A stretch of 64,000 nucleotides of DNA from the NCBI RefSeq assembly GCF_051486985.1, contig NZ_JAHVDV010000015.1:49342-113341 (forward strand). Reading direction: 5' to 3'. Source of the DNA: CBFFRJ01 sp051486985 (GTDB lineage: Bacteria > Pseudomonadota > Gammaproteobacteria > Enterobacterales > Enterobacteriaceae). Shown piece by piece: positions 24,654-33,003 of this stretch. The notes beneath the pieces are model-generated. The model was not told the origin of the DNA, did no database searches, and saw nothing but the letters and a program-made list of their open reading frames with translations. Positions within the stretch are counted from its first letter, which is position 1. Each line of letters opens with the position of its first letter. Made by a program: the position numbers and the translations under genes.

Positions 24654-26588
24654 ATGAGTTATCAGGTCCTTGCCCGTAAATGGCGACCCCAAACTTTCGC
24701 GAGCGTTGTCGGCCAGGAGCATGTGCTCACTGCTCTGGCGAACGGCCTCACCTCGGGACGCATCCATCATGCTTACCTGTTTTCCGGTACGCGTGGTGTT
24801 GGTAAAACCTCTATCGCCCGACTACTGGCGAAGGGGCTGAACTGCGAAACGGGAATTACTGCCACACCTTGTGGTGTATGTGACAACTGCCGTGAGATAG
24901 AGCAGGGGCGTTTCGTTGATCTGATTGAAATCGATGCCGCGTCTCGCACCAAAGTAGAAGATACCCGCGATCTGCTGGATAACGTGCAATATGCGCCAGC
25001 CCGGGGGCGGTTCAAAGTCTATCTTATTGATGAAGTGCACATGCTCTCGCGTCACAGCTTCAATGCACTGCTGAAAACGCTTGAAGAGCCGCCCGCGCAC
25101 GTGAAGTTTTTGCTGGCGACGACCGATCCGCAAAAGCTGCCGGTTACTATTCTGTCACGCTGCCTGCAGTTTCATCTCAAGGCGCTGGATGTCGATCAGA
25201 TTCGCCAGCAGCTTGAGCACATTCTTGACGAAGAAAAGATCCCCCATGAAACCCGTGCGCTTCAGCTTATTGCACGTGCAGCAGACGGCAGTCTGCGTGA
25301 CGCGCTGAGCCTCACCGACCAGGCGATTGCCAGCGGTGATGGCAACCTGAGCGCTCAGGTGGTGAGCACTATGCTCGGCACGCTTAATGATGACCAGGCG
25401 CTGGCCCTCATTGAAGCTATTGTTGCTGCCGATGGTGAGCGGGCGATGACACTGGTGAACGACGCCGCGTCGCGGGGCGTCGAGTGGGAAGCCTTGCTGG
25501 TGGAAATGCAAATGCTGATGCACCGGATTGCTATGGTGCAGCTCACACCTGCCGCCTTAGGCAGCGACATGGCCGCTATTGAGCAACGGATGCGTGAACT
25601 GGCGCGGATTATTCCGCCTACTGATGTTCAGCTCTATTACCAGACGCTGCTGATTGGCCGCAAAGAGTTGCCCTATGCACCGGACAGGCGCATGGGAATG
25701 GAGATGACTCTGCTGCGGGCGCTGGCGTTTCATCCACGTGAACCGCTTGCGGTGCCTGATGCACCTCAGCATACTTTTGCCCCGGTCGCCCCGACGGCTG
25801 TACTGACCCAGCCGCAGATCGCGCCCCGGTCAGAAGCCGTGGCGCCGCAACCACAGCATGATACCGCACTGCCTGAAACCACGAACCAGGTGCTGGCTGC
25901 CCGTCGCCAGCTCCAGCGCGCTCAGGGAGCGGACAAAGCAAAAAAGAGTGAACCGGCAGCCGCATCCCGCGTGCGGCCGGTGAATAACAGTGCCCTGGAA
26001 AGACTGGCCTCGATAACCGAACGGGTGCAATCCCGGCCGGCAGCCTCCGCGCAGGCCGACGTACCGGTTAAAAAAGAGGCCTATCGCTGGAAAGCGACGA
26101 CGGTTGTTGACGAGGTCAAAGAAGCGGTCGCGACACCAAAGGCATTGAAGAAAGCGCTTGAGCATGAAAAAACGCCCGAGCTTGCCAAAAAGCTGGCTGA
26201 AGAGTCGATTGAGCGCGACCCCTGGGCGGCGGAGGTGAGCAAACTCACCCTGCCTAAGCTGGTTGAACAGGTAGCCCTGAACGCCTGGAAAGAGCAGGAA
26301 GAGAACCGAATTTTACTGCATTTGCGATCGGGTCAGCGTCACCTGAATTCAGCATCGGCGCAAAAGACCCTTGCGGATGCGTTGAGCGGCTTTTACGGCA
26401 TGCCGGTTGAATTGACTATCATTGAAGATGATAATCCGGCGGTGCGAACTCCGCTGGAGTGGCGACAAGCCATCTATGAAGAAAAACTTGCGCAAGCGCG
26501 TGAGGCGATTATTGCGGATAACAATATCCAGACGCTGCGCCGATTTTTTGATGCAGATCTGGATGAAGAGAGTATTCGTCCCCTTTGA
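24654..26588 (+). CDS. dnaX: DNA polymerase III subunits tau and gamma
   Basis: This 644-residue tau subunit is the clamp-loader ATPase that links helicase and core polymerases. Walker A GTRGVGKT lies at 45-52, zinc cysteines at C64, C73, C76 and C79, and the DEVH box near 126. A Pro/Ala-rich linker follows, then the tau-specific C-terminal domains. The ATG at 24654 (MSYQVLARKWRP) is fixed by homology; the open frame upstream is unrelated. A programmed -1 frameshift near codon 431 gives the short gamma form (see separate entry). It is upstream of ybaB-recR. Confidence 0.97.
   Translation: MSYQVLARKWRPQTFASVVGQEHVLTALANGLTSGRIHHAYLFSGTRGVGKTSIARLLAKGLNCETGITATPCGVCDNCREIEQGRFVDLIEIDAASRTKVEDTRDLLDNVQYAPARGRFKVYLIDEVHMLSRHSFNALLKTLEEPPAHVKFLLATTDPQKLPVTILSRCLQFHLKALDVDQIRQQLEHILDEEKIPHETRALQLIARAADGSLRDALSLTDQAIASGDGNLSAQVVSTMLGTLNDDQALALIEAIVAADGERAMTLVNDAASRGVEWEALLVEMQMLMHRIAMVQLTPAALGSDMAAIEQRMRELARIIPPTDVQLYYQTLLIGRKELPYAPDRRMGMEMTLLRALAFHPREPLAVPDAPQHTFAPVAPTAVLTQPQIAPRSEAVAPQPQHDTALPETTNQVLAARRQLQRAQGADKAKKSEPAAASRVRPVNNSALERLASITERVQSRPAASAQADVPVKKEAYRWKATTVVDEVKEAVATPKALKKALEHEKTPELAKKLAEESIERDPWAAEVSKLTLPKLVEQVALNAWKEQEENRILLHLRSGQRHLNSASAQKTLADALSGFYGMPVELTIIEDDNPAVRTPLEWRQAIYEEKLAQAREAIIADNNIQTLRRFFDADLDEESIRPL
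25924..25981 (+). promoter_or_regulatory. dnaX: Programmed -1 frameshift signal producing DnaX gamma
   Basis: All three elements known from E. coli are present. An internal Shine-Dalgarno-like AGGGAG lies at 25924-25929. The slippery heptamer A-AAA-AAG at 25940-25946 follows after ten bases. A GC-rich stem (25952-25964 with 25972-25981) lies downstream. Slipping yields a GAG codon and then TGA ending at 25951, giving a gamma protein of about 432 residues. Confidence 0.93.
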
Positions 26589-26642
26589 TTGCAGGTCTGA
26601 CTTGCGGTCATCCTTAACTACGACTTACTGAGAGAAAAGCCT

Positions 26643-26975
26643 ATGTTTGGTGGAAAAGGCGGTCTGGGCAATCTGATGAAACAGGCCCAGCAGATGCAAG
26701 AAAAGATGCAGCAGATGCAGGAAGAGATCGCGAAGCTGGAAGTTACCGGTGAGTCCGGCGCGGGCCTGGTGAAGGTGACCATTAATGGCGCGCATAACTG
26801 CCGTCGCGTTGAAATCGATCCAAGCCTCCTCGAAGACGACAAAGAGATGCTCGAAGATCTGGTTGCCGCAGCGTTCAACGATGCTGCCCGTCGCATCGAA
26901 GAGACGCAGAAAGAAAAAATGGCCTCTGTATCCTCCGGAATGCAGCTGCCGCCAGGCTTTAAGATGCCGTTCTGA
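26643..26975 (+). CDS. ybaB: Nucleoid-associated protein YbaB/EbfC
   Basis: This 110-residue protein of the YbaB/EbfC family begins MFGGKGGLGNLMKQAQQMQ and contains the long helix and the TGESGAGLVKVTINGAH strand region typical of these DNA-binding dimers. It sits between dnaX and recR, and its TGA shares a base with the recR ATG, so translation of recR is coupled. The family binds DNA and is often linked to RecR function, but its exact role is not settled. Confidence 0.95.
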   Translation: MFGGKGGLGNLMKQAQQMQEKMQQMQEEIAKLEVTGESGAGLVKVTINGAHNCRRVEIDPSLLEDDKEMLEDLVAAAFNDAARRIEETQKEKMASVSSGMQLPPGFKMPF

Positions 26976-27580
26976 TGCAAACCAGTCCGCTGTTAACGCA
27001 GCTTATGGAAGCGTTGCGCTGTCTGCCGGGCGTTGGTCCGAAGTCAGCGCAACGCATGGCGTTTACGCTTTTGCAGCGCGATCGCAGCGGCGGAATGCGC
27101 CTGGCGCAGGCACTGACCCGCGCCATGTCTGAAATTGGTCATTGTGCCGACTGCCGTACCTTCACCGAGCAGGAGATCTGCAACATTTGCAGTAATCCCC
27201 GTCGCCAGGAGAATGGGCAGATTTGCGTGGTAGAGAGCCCGGCAGATATTTATGCCATCGAGCAGACCGGGCAGTTTTCCGGTCGCTACTTCGTTTTGAT
27301 GGGGCATCTCTCGCCACTGGACGGTATCGGACCGGATGATATTGGTCTGGACAGGCTGGAACAGCGTCTGGAGGCGGAAACGCTGAGCGAAGTGATCCTT
27401 GCCACCAACCCGACGGTGGAAGGTGAAGCCACGGCAAACTACATTGCCGAACTGTGTGCGCAATATGAAGTAGAAGCCAGCCGTATCGCGCATGGTGTAC
27501 CGGTCGGCGGCGAACTGGAAATGGTAGACGGCACCACGCTGTCTCACTCTTTGGCCGGTCGTCACAAGATTAAATTCTGA
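26975..27580 (+). CDS. recR: Recombination mediator protein RecR
   Basis: This 201-residue protein acts with RecO/RecF to load RecA at gapped DNA. It has an N-terminal helix-hairpin-helix (LPGVGPKSAQRMAF), a zinc finger with C57, C60, C69 and C72, and a Toprim domain (VVESPADIYAIE; LATNPTVEGEATANYI). Its length equals that of E. coli RecR. The start codon overlaps the ybaB stop. A hairpin follows the gene, before the htpG promoter. Confidence 0.97.
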   Translation: MQTSPLLTQLMEALRCLPGVGPKSAQRMAFTLLQRDRSGGMRLAQALTRAMSEIGHCADCRTFTEQEICNICSNPRRQENGQICVVESPADIYAIEQTGQFSGRYFVLMGHLSPLDGIGPDDIGLDRLEQRLEAETLSEVILATNPTVEGEATANYIAELCAQYEVEASRIAHGVPVGGELEMVDGTTLSHSLAGRHKIKF

Positions 27581-27585
27581 CCAAA

Positions 27586-27609
27586 CGGAGGCTGCGCTGT
27601 CGGCCTCCG
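27586..27609 (+). terminator. Hairpin after recR
   Basis: CGGAGGC (27586-27592) pairs with GCCTCCG (27603-27609) across a 10-base loop, five bases after the recR stop. It directly abuts the htpG -35 element and lacks a T-run, so termination is likely but not certain. Confidence 0.5.
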
Positions 27610-27638
27610 CTTGAAAATACCTTTCGTTAACCCCATCT
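27610..27638 (+). promoter_or_regulatory. htpG: Sigma-32 heat-shock promoter of htpG
   Basis: CTTGAAA (27610-27616) and CCCCATCT (27631-27638) with a 14-base spacer match the sigma-32 consensus in both boxes. The predicted transcription start lies about 40 bases before the htpG ATG. Confidence 0.92.
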
Positions 27639-27686
27639 CCCCTTCAACGCTTTTTTACTCATATGGCATTGTTGAGGTCGACGTAG

Positions 27687-29561
27687 ATGAAAGGACAAGA
27701 AACCCGCGGTTTCCAGTCAGAAGTGAAACAACTTCTGCACCTGATGATCCATTCCCTGTATTCCAATAAAGAAATCTTCCTGCGCGAGTTAATCTCTAAC
27801 GCGTCGGATGCGGCGGATAAACTGCGTTTTCGCGCGCTCTCCAAACCGGAGCTGTACGAAGGGGATGGCGAACTGCGCGTTCGCGTCTCTTTCAATAAAG
27901 AGAACCGCACGCTGACCATCGCGGATAACGGCATCGGCATGAATCGCGATGAAGTGATCGAAAACCTGGGCACCATTGCGAAGTCGGGAACCAAATCTTT
28001 CCTGGAGTCTATGGGATCTGACCAGGCGAAAGACAGCCAGTTGATTGGTCAGTTTGGTGTGGGCTTCTACTCCGCGTTTATCGTTGCAGACAAGGTCTCC
28101 GTTCGCACGCGTGCTGCGGGTGAAAGCGCAGAAAACGGCGTGTTCTGGGAATCCCAGGGCGAAGGTGAGTACACCGTTGCCGATATCACCAAAGAAGAGC
28201 GTGGTACAGAAATCACCCTGCACCTGCGTGAAGGCGAAGATGATTTCCTCGACGACTGGCGTGTGCGCTCCGTTATCAGCAAATACTCTGACCACATCGC
28301 ACTGCCGGTTGAAATTGAAAAACAGGAAGAAGTTGACGGCGAGACCGTGGTTTCCTGGGAAAAGATCAACAAAGCGCAGGCGCTGTGGACCCGCAGCAAG
28401 TCTGAGATTAAAGACGAAGAGTACAACGAGTTTTACAAACACATTGCTCACGACTTTACCGACCCGTTGGCTTGGAGCCATAACCGCGTGGAAGGGAAGC
28501 AGGAGTACACCAGCCTGCTGTTTATCCCGTCACAGGCACCGTGGGACATGTGGAACCGTGACCATAAGCATGGACTGAAACTGTATGTGCAGCGCGTGTT
28601 TATTATGGATGACGCTGAGCAGTTTATGCCGAACTACCTGCGTTTCGTCCGTGGTCTTATCGATTCCAACGATCTGCCGCTGAACGTCTCCCGTGAAATC
28701 CTGCAGGACAGCAGCGTCACCCGTAACCTGCGTAATGCGCTGACCAAACGTGCGCTGCAGATGCTGGAAAAACTGGCAAAAGATGACGCGGAAAAATATC
28801 AGGGCTTCTGGAAACAGTTTGGTCTGGTGTTAAAAGAAGGCCCGGCGGAAGATAATGCCAACCAGCAGACTATCGCTAAACTGCTGCGCTTTGCTTCCAC
28901 TCATATTGACTCTTCAGAACAGACCGTGTCGCTGGATGACTATGTCGCGCGCATGAAAGAGGGTCAGGAGAAGATTTACTACATTACCGCCGACAGCTAT
29001 GCCGCTGCCAAGAGCAGCCCGCATCTGGAACTATTGCGTAAAAAAGGCATTGAAGTTCTGCTGCTCTCCGACCGTATCGACGAGTGGATGATGAGCTATC
29101 TGACAGAGTTTGACGGTAAATCTTTCCAGTCCGTCTCCAAAGCGGATGAGTCTCTGGATAAGCTGGCCGATGAAGTAGATGAAAGCGTGAAGGAGGCGGA
29201 GAAAGCCCTTGAGCCTTTCGTTGAGCGCGTGAAAACCCTGCTCGGCGAGCGTGTTAAAGAGGTGCGCCTGACGCATCGCCTGACCGATACGCCAGCGATT
29301 GTTACCACCGACAATGACGAAATGAGCACCCAGATGGCAAAACTGTTTGCCGCAGCGGGCCAGGCCGTCCCGGAAGTGAAGTATATTTTTGAACTGAACC
29401 CGGATCATCCGCTGGTAAAACGCGCGGCGGATACCACGGATGAAGGGCAGTTCAGCGAGTGGGTTGAACTGCTGATGGATCAAGCGTTGTTTGCAGAGCG
29501 CGGCACGCTGGAAGACCCGAACCAGTTTATCCGCCGCATGAACCAGCTCCTGCTGGCGTAA
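27687..29561 (+). CDS. htpG: Molecular chaperone HtpG (Hsp90)
   Basis: This 624-residue bacterial Hsp90 has the expected length. The N-terminal GHKL ATPase has its motifs visible: LISNASDAADKLR, IADNGIGMNRDEV and the GQFGVGFYSAF lid region. Middle and C-terminal dimerisation domains follow. It is an ATP-dependent chaperone that works with DnaK on client remodelling. Transcribed from the sigma-32 promoter just upstream. A long inverted repeat follows the stop. Confidence 0.98.
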   Translation: MKGQETRGFQSEVKQLLHLMIHSLYSNKEIFLRELISNASDAADKLRFRALSKPELYEGDGELRVRVSFNKENRTLTIADNGIGMNRDEVIENLGTIAKSGTKSFLESMGSDQAKDSQLIGQFGVGFYSAFIVADKVSVRTRAAGESAENGVFWESQGEGEYTVADITKEERGTEITLHLREGEDDFLDDWRVRSVISKYSDHIALPVEIEKQEEVDGETVVSWEKINKAQALWTRSKSEIKDEEYNEFYKHIAHDFTDPLAWSHNRVEGKQEYTSLLFIPSQAPWDMWNRDHKHGLKLYVQRVFIMDDAEQFMPNYLRFVRGLIDSNDLPLNVSREILQDSSVTRNLRNALTKRALQMLEKLAKDDAEKYQGFWKQFGLVLKEGPAEDNANQQTIAKLLRFASTHIDSSEQTVSLDDYVARMKEGQEKIYYITADSYAAAKSSPHLELLRKKGIEVLLLSDRIDEWMMSYLTEFDGKSFQSVSKADESLDKLADEVDESVKEAEKALEPFVERVKTLLGERVKEVRLTHRLTDTPAIVTTDNDEMSTQMAKLFAAAGQAVPEVKYIFELNPDHPLVKRAADTTDEGQFSEWVELLMDQALFAERGTLEDPNQFIRRMNQLLLA

Positions 29562-29615
29562 TATCCTGCTTACCCAGACCTTCTTCCGGCGGGAGAGGGT
29601 CCGGGTGCCAGTTTT

Positions 29616-29647
29616 CCCGCTCTGCCCGTGAAATTGGGCGGAGCGGG
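29616..29647 (+). terminator. Strong hairpin downstream of htpG
   Basis: A 12-bp stem CCCGCTCTGCCC/GGGCGGAGCGGG (one T-G wobble) surrounds an 8-base loop, 55 bases after the htpG stop. No T-run follows, so it may be a 3'-end structure rather than a classic terminator. The rest of the 225-base interval to adk shows only a partial GC-rich repeat near 29590. Confidence 0.4.
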
Positions 29648-29786
29648 CATCAAATCTCATTAATTCCACAATAACTGCGCCACTAACCGTTTCAGCCCTT
29701 TCGCCTTCCTTGAGCCATCGCCGTTCTGGTGGTATCGTTTAGCGCTTTTTTGAAAATTTGAACCGACATTTGAGGGGATTTCCGCA

Positions 29787-30431
29787 ATGCGTATTATTCT
29801 GCTTGGCGCTCCGGGCGCGGGTAAAGGAACTCAGGCACAGTTCATTATGGAGAAATACGGTATTCCGCAAATCTCCACGGGCGACATGCTCCGTGCTGCT
29901 GTGAAATCTGGCAGTGAGCTGGGCAAGCAAGCGAAAGACATCATGGACGCCGGCAAGCTGGTGACGGATGAACTGGTTATCGCGCTGGTCAAAGAGCGCA
30001 TTACTCAGGAAGATTGCCGCAACGGTTTCCTGCTTGACGGCTTCCCACGTACTATCCCTCAGGCTGATGCCATGAAAGAAGCGGGCATCAAGGTTGATTA
30101 CGTACTGGAGTTCGACGTACCTGACGAGCTGATCGTTGACCGTATTATCGGTCGTCGCGTACACGCGGCGTCTGGTCGTGTATACCACATCAAATTCAAT
30201 CCACCGAAAGTGGAAGGTAAAGACGATGTGACCGGCGAAGAGCTGACCACCCGTAAAGATGACCAGGAAGAGACCGTGCGTAAACGTCTGGTCGAGTACC
30301 ATCAGATGACGGCACCGCTGATTGGTTATTATCAGAACGAAGCGAAATCTGGCAACACCCGTTACGCTAAAGTTGACGGCACCAAAGCCGTGAGCGACGT
30401 TCGCGCCGAACTGGAAAAGATCCTCGGCTAA
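29787..30431 (+). CDS. adk: Adenylate kinase
   Basis: This 214-residue enzyme interconverts ATP plus AMP and 2 ADP. P-loop GAPGAGKGT lies at 7-15, and the AMP-binding (STGDMLRAA; LLDGFPRTIPQA) and LID (GRRVHAASGRVYHI) segments are intact. It is essential in E. coli. It stands alone, with a terminator hairpin right after it and hemH following on the same strand. Confidence 0.98.
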   Translation: MRIILLGAPGAGKGTQAQFIMEKYGIPQISTGDMLRAAVKSGSELGKQAKDIMDAGKLVTDELVIALVKERITQEDCRNGFLLDGFPRTIPQADAMKEAGIKVDYVLEFDVPDELIVDRIIGRRVHAASGRVYHIKFNPPKVEGKDDVTGEELTTRKDDQEETVRKRLVEYHQMTAPLIGYYQNEAKSGNTRYAKVDGTKAVSDVRAELEKILG

Positions 30432-30441
30432 GTTCTCTCCT

Positions 30442-30466
30442 CCCCGGCGCCCGCCGGGGATGCTTT
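30442..30466 (+). terminator. Terminator hairpin of adk
   Basis: CCCCGGC (30442-30448) pairs with GCCGGGG (30453-30459) around a 4-base loop. ATGCTTT follows, a weak T-rich tail. It starts 11 bases after the adk stop. Confidence 0.65.
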
Positions 30467-30543
30467 ATCAATCGCTGCAATTGGTTTCGTTTCCGCGCTT
30501 TTCAGTTACAATCATTAACCAGTTCAATGGTTAAGAGGCGCGA

Positions 30544-31506
30544 ATGAGTCAGGCGAAAACAGGTATTCTGCTGGCCAATCTTGGTACCCCAGAAGCACCC
30601 ACTCCCGATGCGGTAAAACGCTATCTCCGGCAATTTTTAAGCGACCGTCGTGTCGTCGATACCTCTCGTCTGCTGTGGTGGCCGCTGCTGCGCGGTGTGA
30701 TTTTGCCCATTCGCTCCCCGCGTGTTGCCAAACTCTACCAGTCCGTCTGGATGGAAGAGGGCTCACCACTCATGGTCTTCAGCCGCAGGCAGCAGCAGGC
30801 GCTGGCCGCGCGTCTTGCGCAGGTGCCCGTAGCGCTTGGAATGAGCTATGGTAAGCCGTCGCTGGAAAGTGCCGTTGATGAGTTGCTGGCGCAGGATGTT
30901 GAACACATTATCGTTCTGCCGCTCTACCCGCAGTTTTCCTGCTCAACCGTGGGGGCCGTGTGGGATGAACTGGGGCGGATTCTGGGCAGGAAGCGTTCCA
31001 TTCCGGGGATCTCCTTCATCCGTGATTATGCCGACGATCAGGCCTATATTACGGCGCTGGCTAACAGCGTACGTGCTTCTTTTGCCCGCCACGGTGAACC
31101 GGACCTGCTACTGCTCTCATACCACGGTATTCCTCAGCGTTACGCCGATGAAGGGGACGATTACCCCCAGCGCTGCCGTGATACGACCCGGGAACTGGTT
31201 TCTGCCCTGGCCCTGCCGCCGGAAAAAGTGATGATGACCTTCCAGTCGCGTTTTGGCCGCGAACCCTGGCTGACACCTTACACTGACGAAACCATGAAAA
31301 TGTTAGGTGAGAAAGGGGTGAAGCATATCCAGGTCATGAGTCCGGGTTTTGCAGCGGATTGCCTGGAGACACTGGAAGAAATTGCGGTGCAGAACCGGGA
31401 GTTCTTCCTTGAGGCGGGCGGTGAAAAATACGAGTACATTCCCGCGCTTAATGACTCGCCGGATCATATCGAAATGATGGTCAGTCTTACGGAGAAATAT
31501 CGCTGA
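30544..31506 (+). CDS. hemH: Ferrochelatase
   Basis: This 320-residue protein inserts ferrous iron into protoporphyrin IX in the last step of haem synthesis. The N-terminal GILLANLGTPEAPT, the active-site His region LLSYHGIPQRYADEGDDY and the C-terminal QVMSPGFAADCLETLEE are characteristic. Length equals that of E. coli HemH. In K-12 the esterase gene aes separates hemH from gsk; here gsk follows after 63 bases, so aes is absent at this site. Confidence 0.97.
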   Translation: MSQAKTGILLANLGTPEAPTPDAVKRYLRQFLSDRRVVDTSRLLWWPLLRGVILPIRSPRVAKLYQSVWMEEGSPLMVFSRRQQQALAARLAQVPVALGMSYGKPSLESAVDELLAQDVEHIIVLPLYPQFSCSTVGAVWDELGRILGRKRSIPGISFIRDYADDQAYITALANSVRASFARHGEPDLLLLSYHGIPQRYADEGDDYPQRCRDTTRELVSALALPPEKVMMTFQSRFGREPWLTPYTDETMKMLGEKGVKHIQVMSPGFAADCLETLEEIAVQNREFFLEAGGEKYEYIPALNDSPDHIEMMVSLTEKYR

Positions 31507-31518
31507 TCGCCTGCCGGA

Positions 31519-31542
31519 CCGGGAATGTGCTACCATTCCCGG
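31519..31542 (+). terminator. Hairpin between hemH and gsk
   Basis: A perfect 9-bp stem CCGGGAATG/CATTCCCGG encloses the loop TGCTAC, 12 bases after the hemH stop and 27 bases before gsk. It is a probable transcription terminator, though the downstream T content is low. Confidence 0.6.
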
Positions 31543-31569
31543 CCCACTTCTCACCCCGTAATGAAGACC

Positions 31570-32874
31570 ATGAAATTTCCCGGTAAGCGTAAATCCAAAC
31601 ACTACTTTCCCGTTAATGCCCGCGATCCGCTGCTGCAACAAATCCAGCCTGAAAATGAGACCAGCGCCACCTGGGTGGTGGGTATCGACCAGACGCTGGT
31701 AGATATTGAAGCAAAAGTGGATGATGCCTTTATTGCCCGATACGGGCTGAGTGCCGGCCATTCTTTGGTGATAAGCGATGACGTGGCGGAAGCGCTGTAT
31801 CAGGAGCTGGTGCGCGACAACCTGATTACGCACCAGTTTGCGGGCGGCACTATCGGCAACACCATGCACAACTACTCCGTGCTGGCGGATGACCGTTCCG
31901 TTTTGCTGGGGGTGATGTGCAATAACATTGAAATTGGCAGCTATGCCTATCGCTACCTGTGCAATACCTCCAGCCGCACCGATCTTAACTATCTGCAGGG
32001 TGTTGATGGCGCCATTGGGCGCTGCTTTACGCTTATCAGCGACTCCGGCGAGCGGACGTTTGCCATCAGTCCCGGACAGATGAATCAACTGCGCGCAGAC
32101 AGCATCCCGGAATCGGTTATTGCCGGTGCCTCTGCGCTGGTACTGACTTCCTACCTGGTGCGCTGCAACCCCGGAGAACCCATGCCGGAAGCGACCATGC
32201 AGGCCGTGGCCTACGCTAAAAAACATAACGTACCGGTAGTCCTGACCCTGGGGACGAAATACGTGATTGCCGACAATCCGCAGTGGTGGCGCGACTTTTT
32301 GAAGGCGCATGTCTCCATTCTGGCCATGAACGAAGAAGAAGCCTACGCGCTGACCGGCGAAAGTGACCCGCTGGTGGCATCTGACAAAGCGCTGGACTGG
32401 GTGGATCTGGTGCTGTGTACCGCAGGCCCGATTGGTCTTTACATGGCGGGCTTTACCGAAGATGAAGCGAAACGTAAAACCCAGCATCCGTTGTTGCCAG
32501 GGGCAATTGCCGAGTTTAACCAGTATGAGTTCAGCCGCGCGATGCGCCATCAAGACTGCGTCAATCCGCTGAGGATCTTCTCGCACATCGCGCCCTATAT
32601 GGGCGGGCCGGAAAAAATCATGAACACCAACGGAGCGGGTGATGGCGCGCTGGCCGCCCTGCTGCATGACATTACGGCGAATAACTATCACCGCCTTAAT
32701 GTACCCAATTCCAGTAAACACAATTTCACCTGGCTGACCTACTCATCGCTGGCGCAGGTGTGCAAATACGCTAATCGCGTCAGCTATCAGGTGCTGAACC
32801 AGCATGCGCCACGTTTATCGCGCGGCCTGCCAGAGCGGGAAGACAGTCTGGAAGAGTCCTACTGGGCACGATAA
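31570..32874 (+). CDS. gsk: Inosine-guanosine kinase
   Basis: This 434-residue PfkB/ribokinase-family enzyme phosphorylates inosine and guanosine in purine salvage. The signature near the C-terminus (NTNGAGDGALAALLHD) provides the anion hole and catalytic Asp. The N-terminus MKFPGKRKSKHYFPVNARDP is identical in style to E. coli Gsk, fixing the start at 31570. A dispersed inverted-repeat element follows the stop. Confidence 0.97.
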   Translation: MKFPGKRKSKHYFPVNARDPLLQQIQPENETSATWVVGIDQTLVDIEAKVDDAFIARYGLSAGHSLVISDDVAEALYQELVRDNLITHQFAGGTIGNTMHNYSVLADDRSVLLGVMCNNIEIGSYAYRYLCNTSSRTDLNYLQGVDGAIGRCFTLISDSGERTFAISPGQMNQLRADSIPESVIAGASALVLTSYLVRCNPGEPMPEATMQAVAYAKKHNVPVVLTLGTKYVIADNPQWWRDFLKAHVSILAMNEEEAYALTGESDPLVASDKALDWVDLVLCTAGPIGLYMAGFTEDEAKRKTQHPLLPGAIAEFNQYEFSRAMRHQDCVNPLRIFSHIAPYMGGPEKIMNTNGAGDGALAALLHDITANNYHRLNVPNSSKHNFTWLTYSSLAQVCKYANRVSYQVLNQHAPRLSRGLPEREDSLEESYWAR

Positions 32875-32877
32875 TCT

Positions 32878-32989
32878 CCCCTCACCCCGGCCCTCTCCCC
32901 AAAGGGGCGAGGGTGAAAATCAGCCAGGGCTGGATTGCGAAAGATGTGCACCGGTCAGTTCCCTCTCCCTATGGGGAGAGGGTGAGGGG
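32878..32989. repeat. Short dispersed element with terminal inverted repeats
   Basis: This 112-base element fills the convergent gap between gsk and ybaL. Its ends are perfect 10-bp inverted repeats (CCCCTCACCC at 32878 and GGGTGAGGGG at 32980). Each arm also contains its own small hairpin (CCTCTCCCC/GGGGCGAGG type). The same arm sequences recur near 37990, 55990, 56120 and 63760, so it belongs to the genome's family of CCCTCACCC/CTCTCCCC intergenic repeats. It could act as a bidirectional terminator. Confidence 0.75.
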
Positions 32990-33003
32990 CAAAGACAGAA
33001 GCG

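Noticed and set aside
31303..32721. 472-codon open frame on the minus strand opposite hemH and gsk
   Set aside because: It is antisense to two well-conserved enzymes, has no recognisable domain, and arises from GC-biased codon positions.
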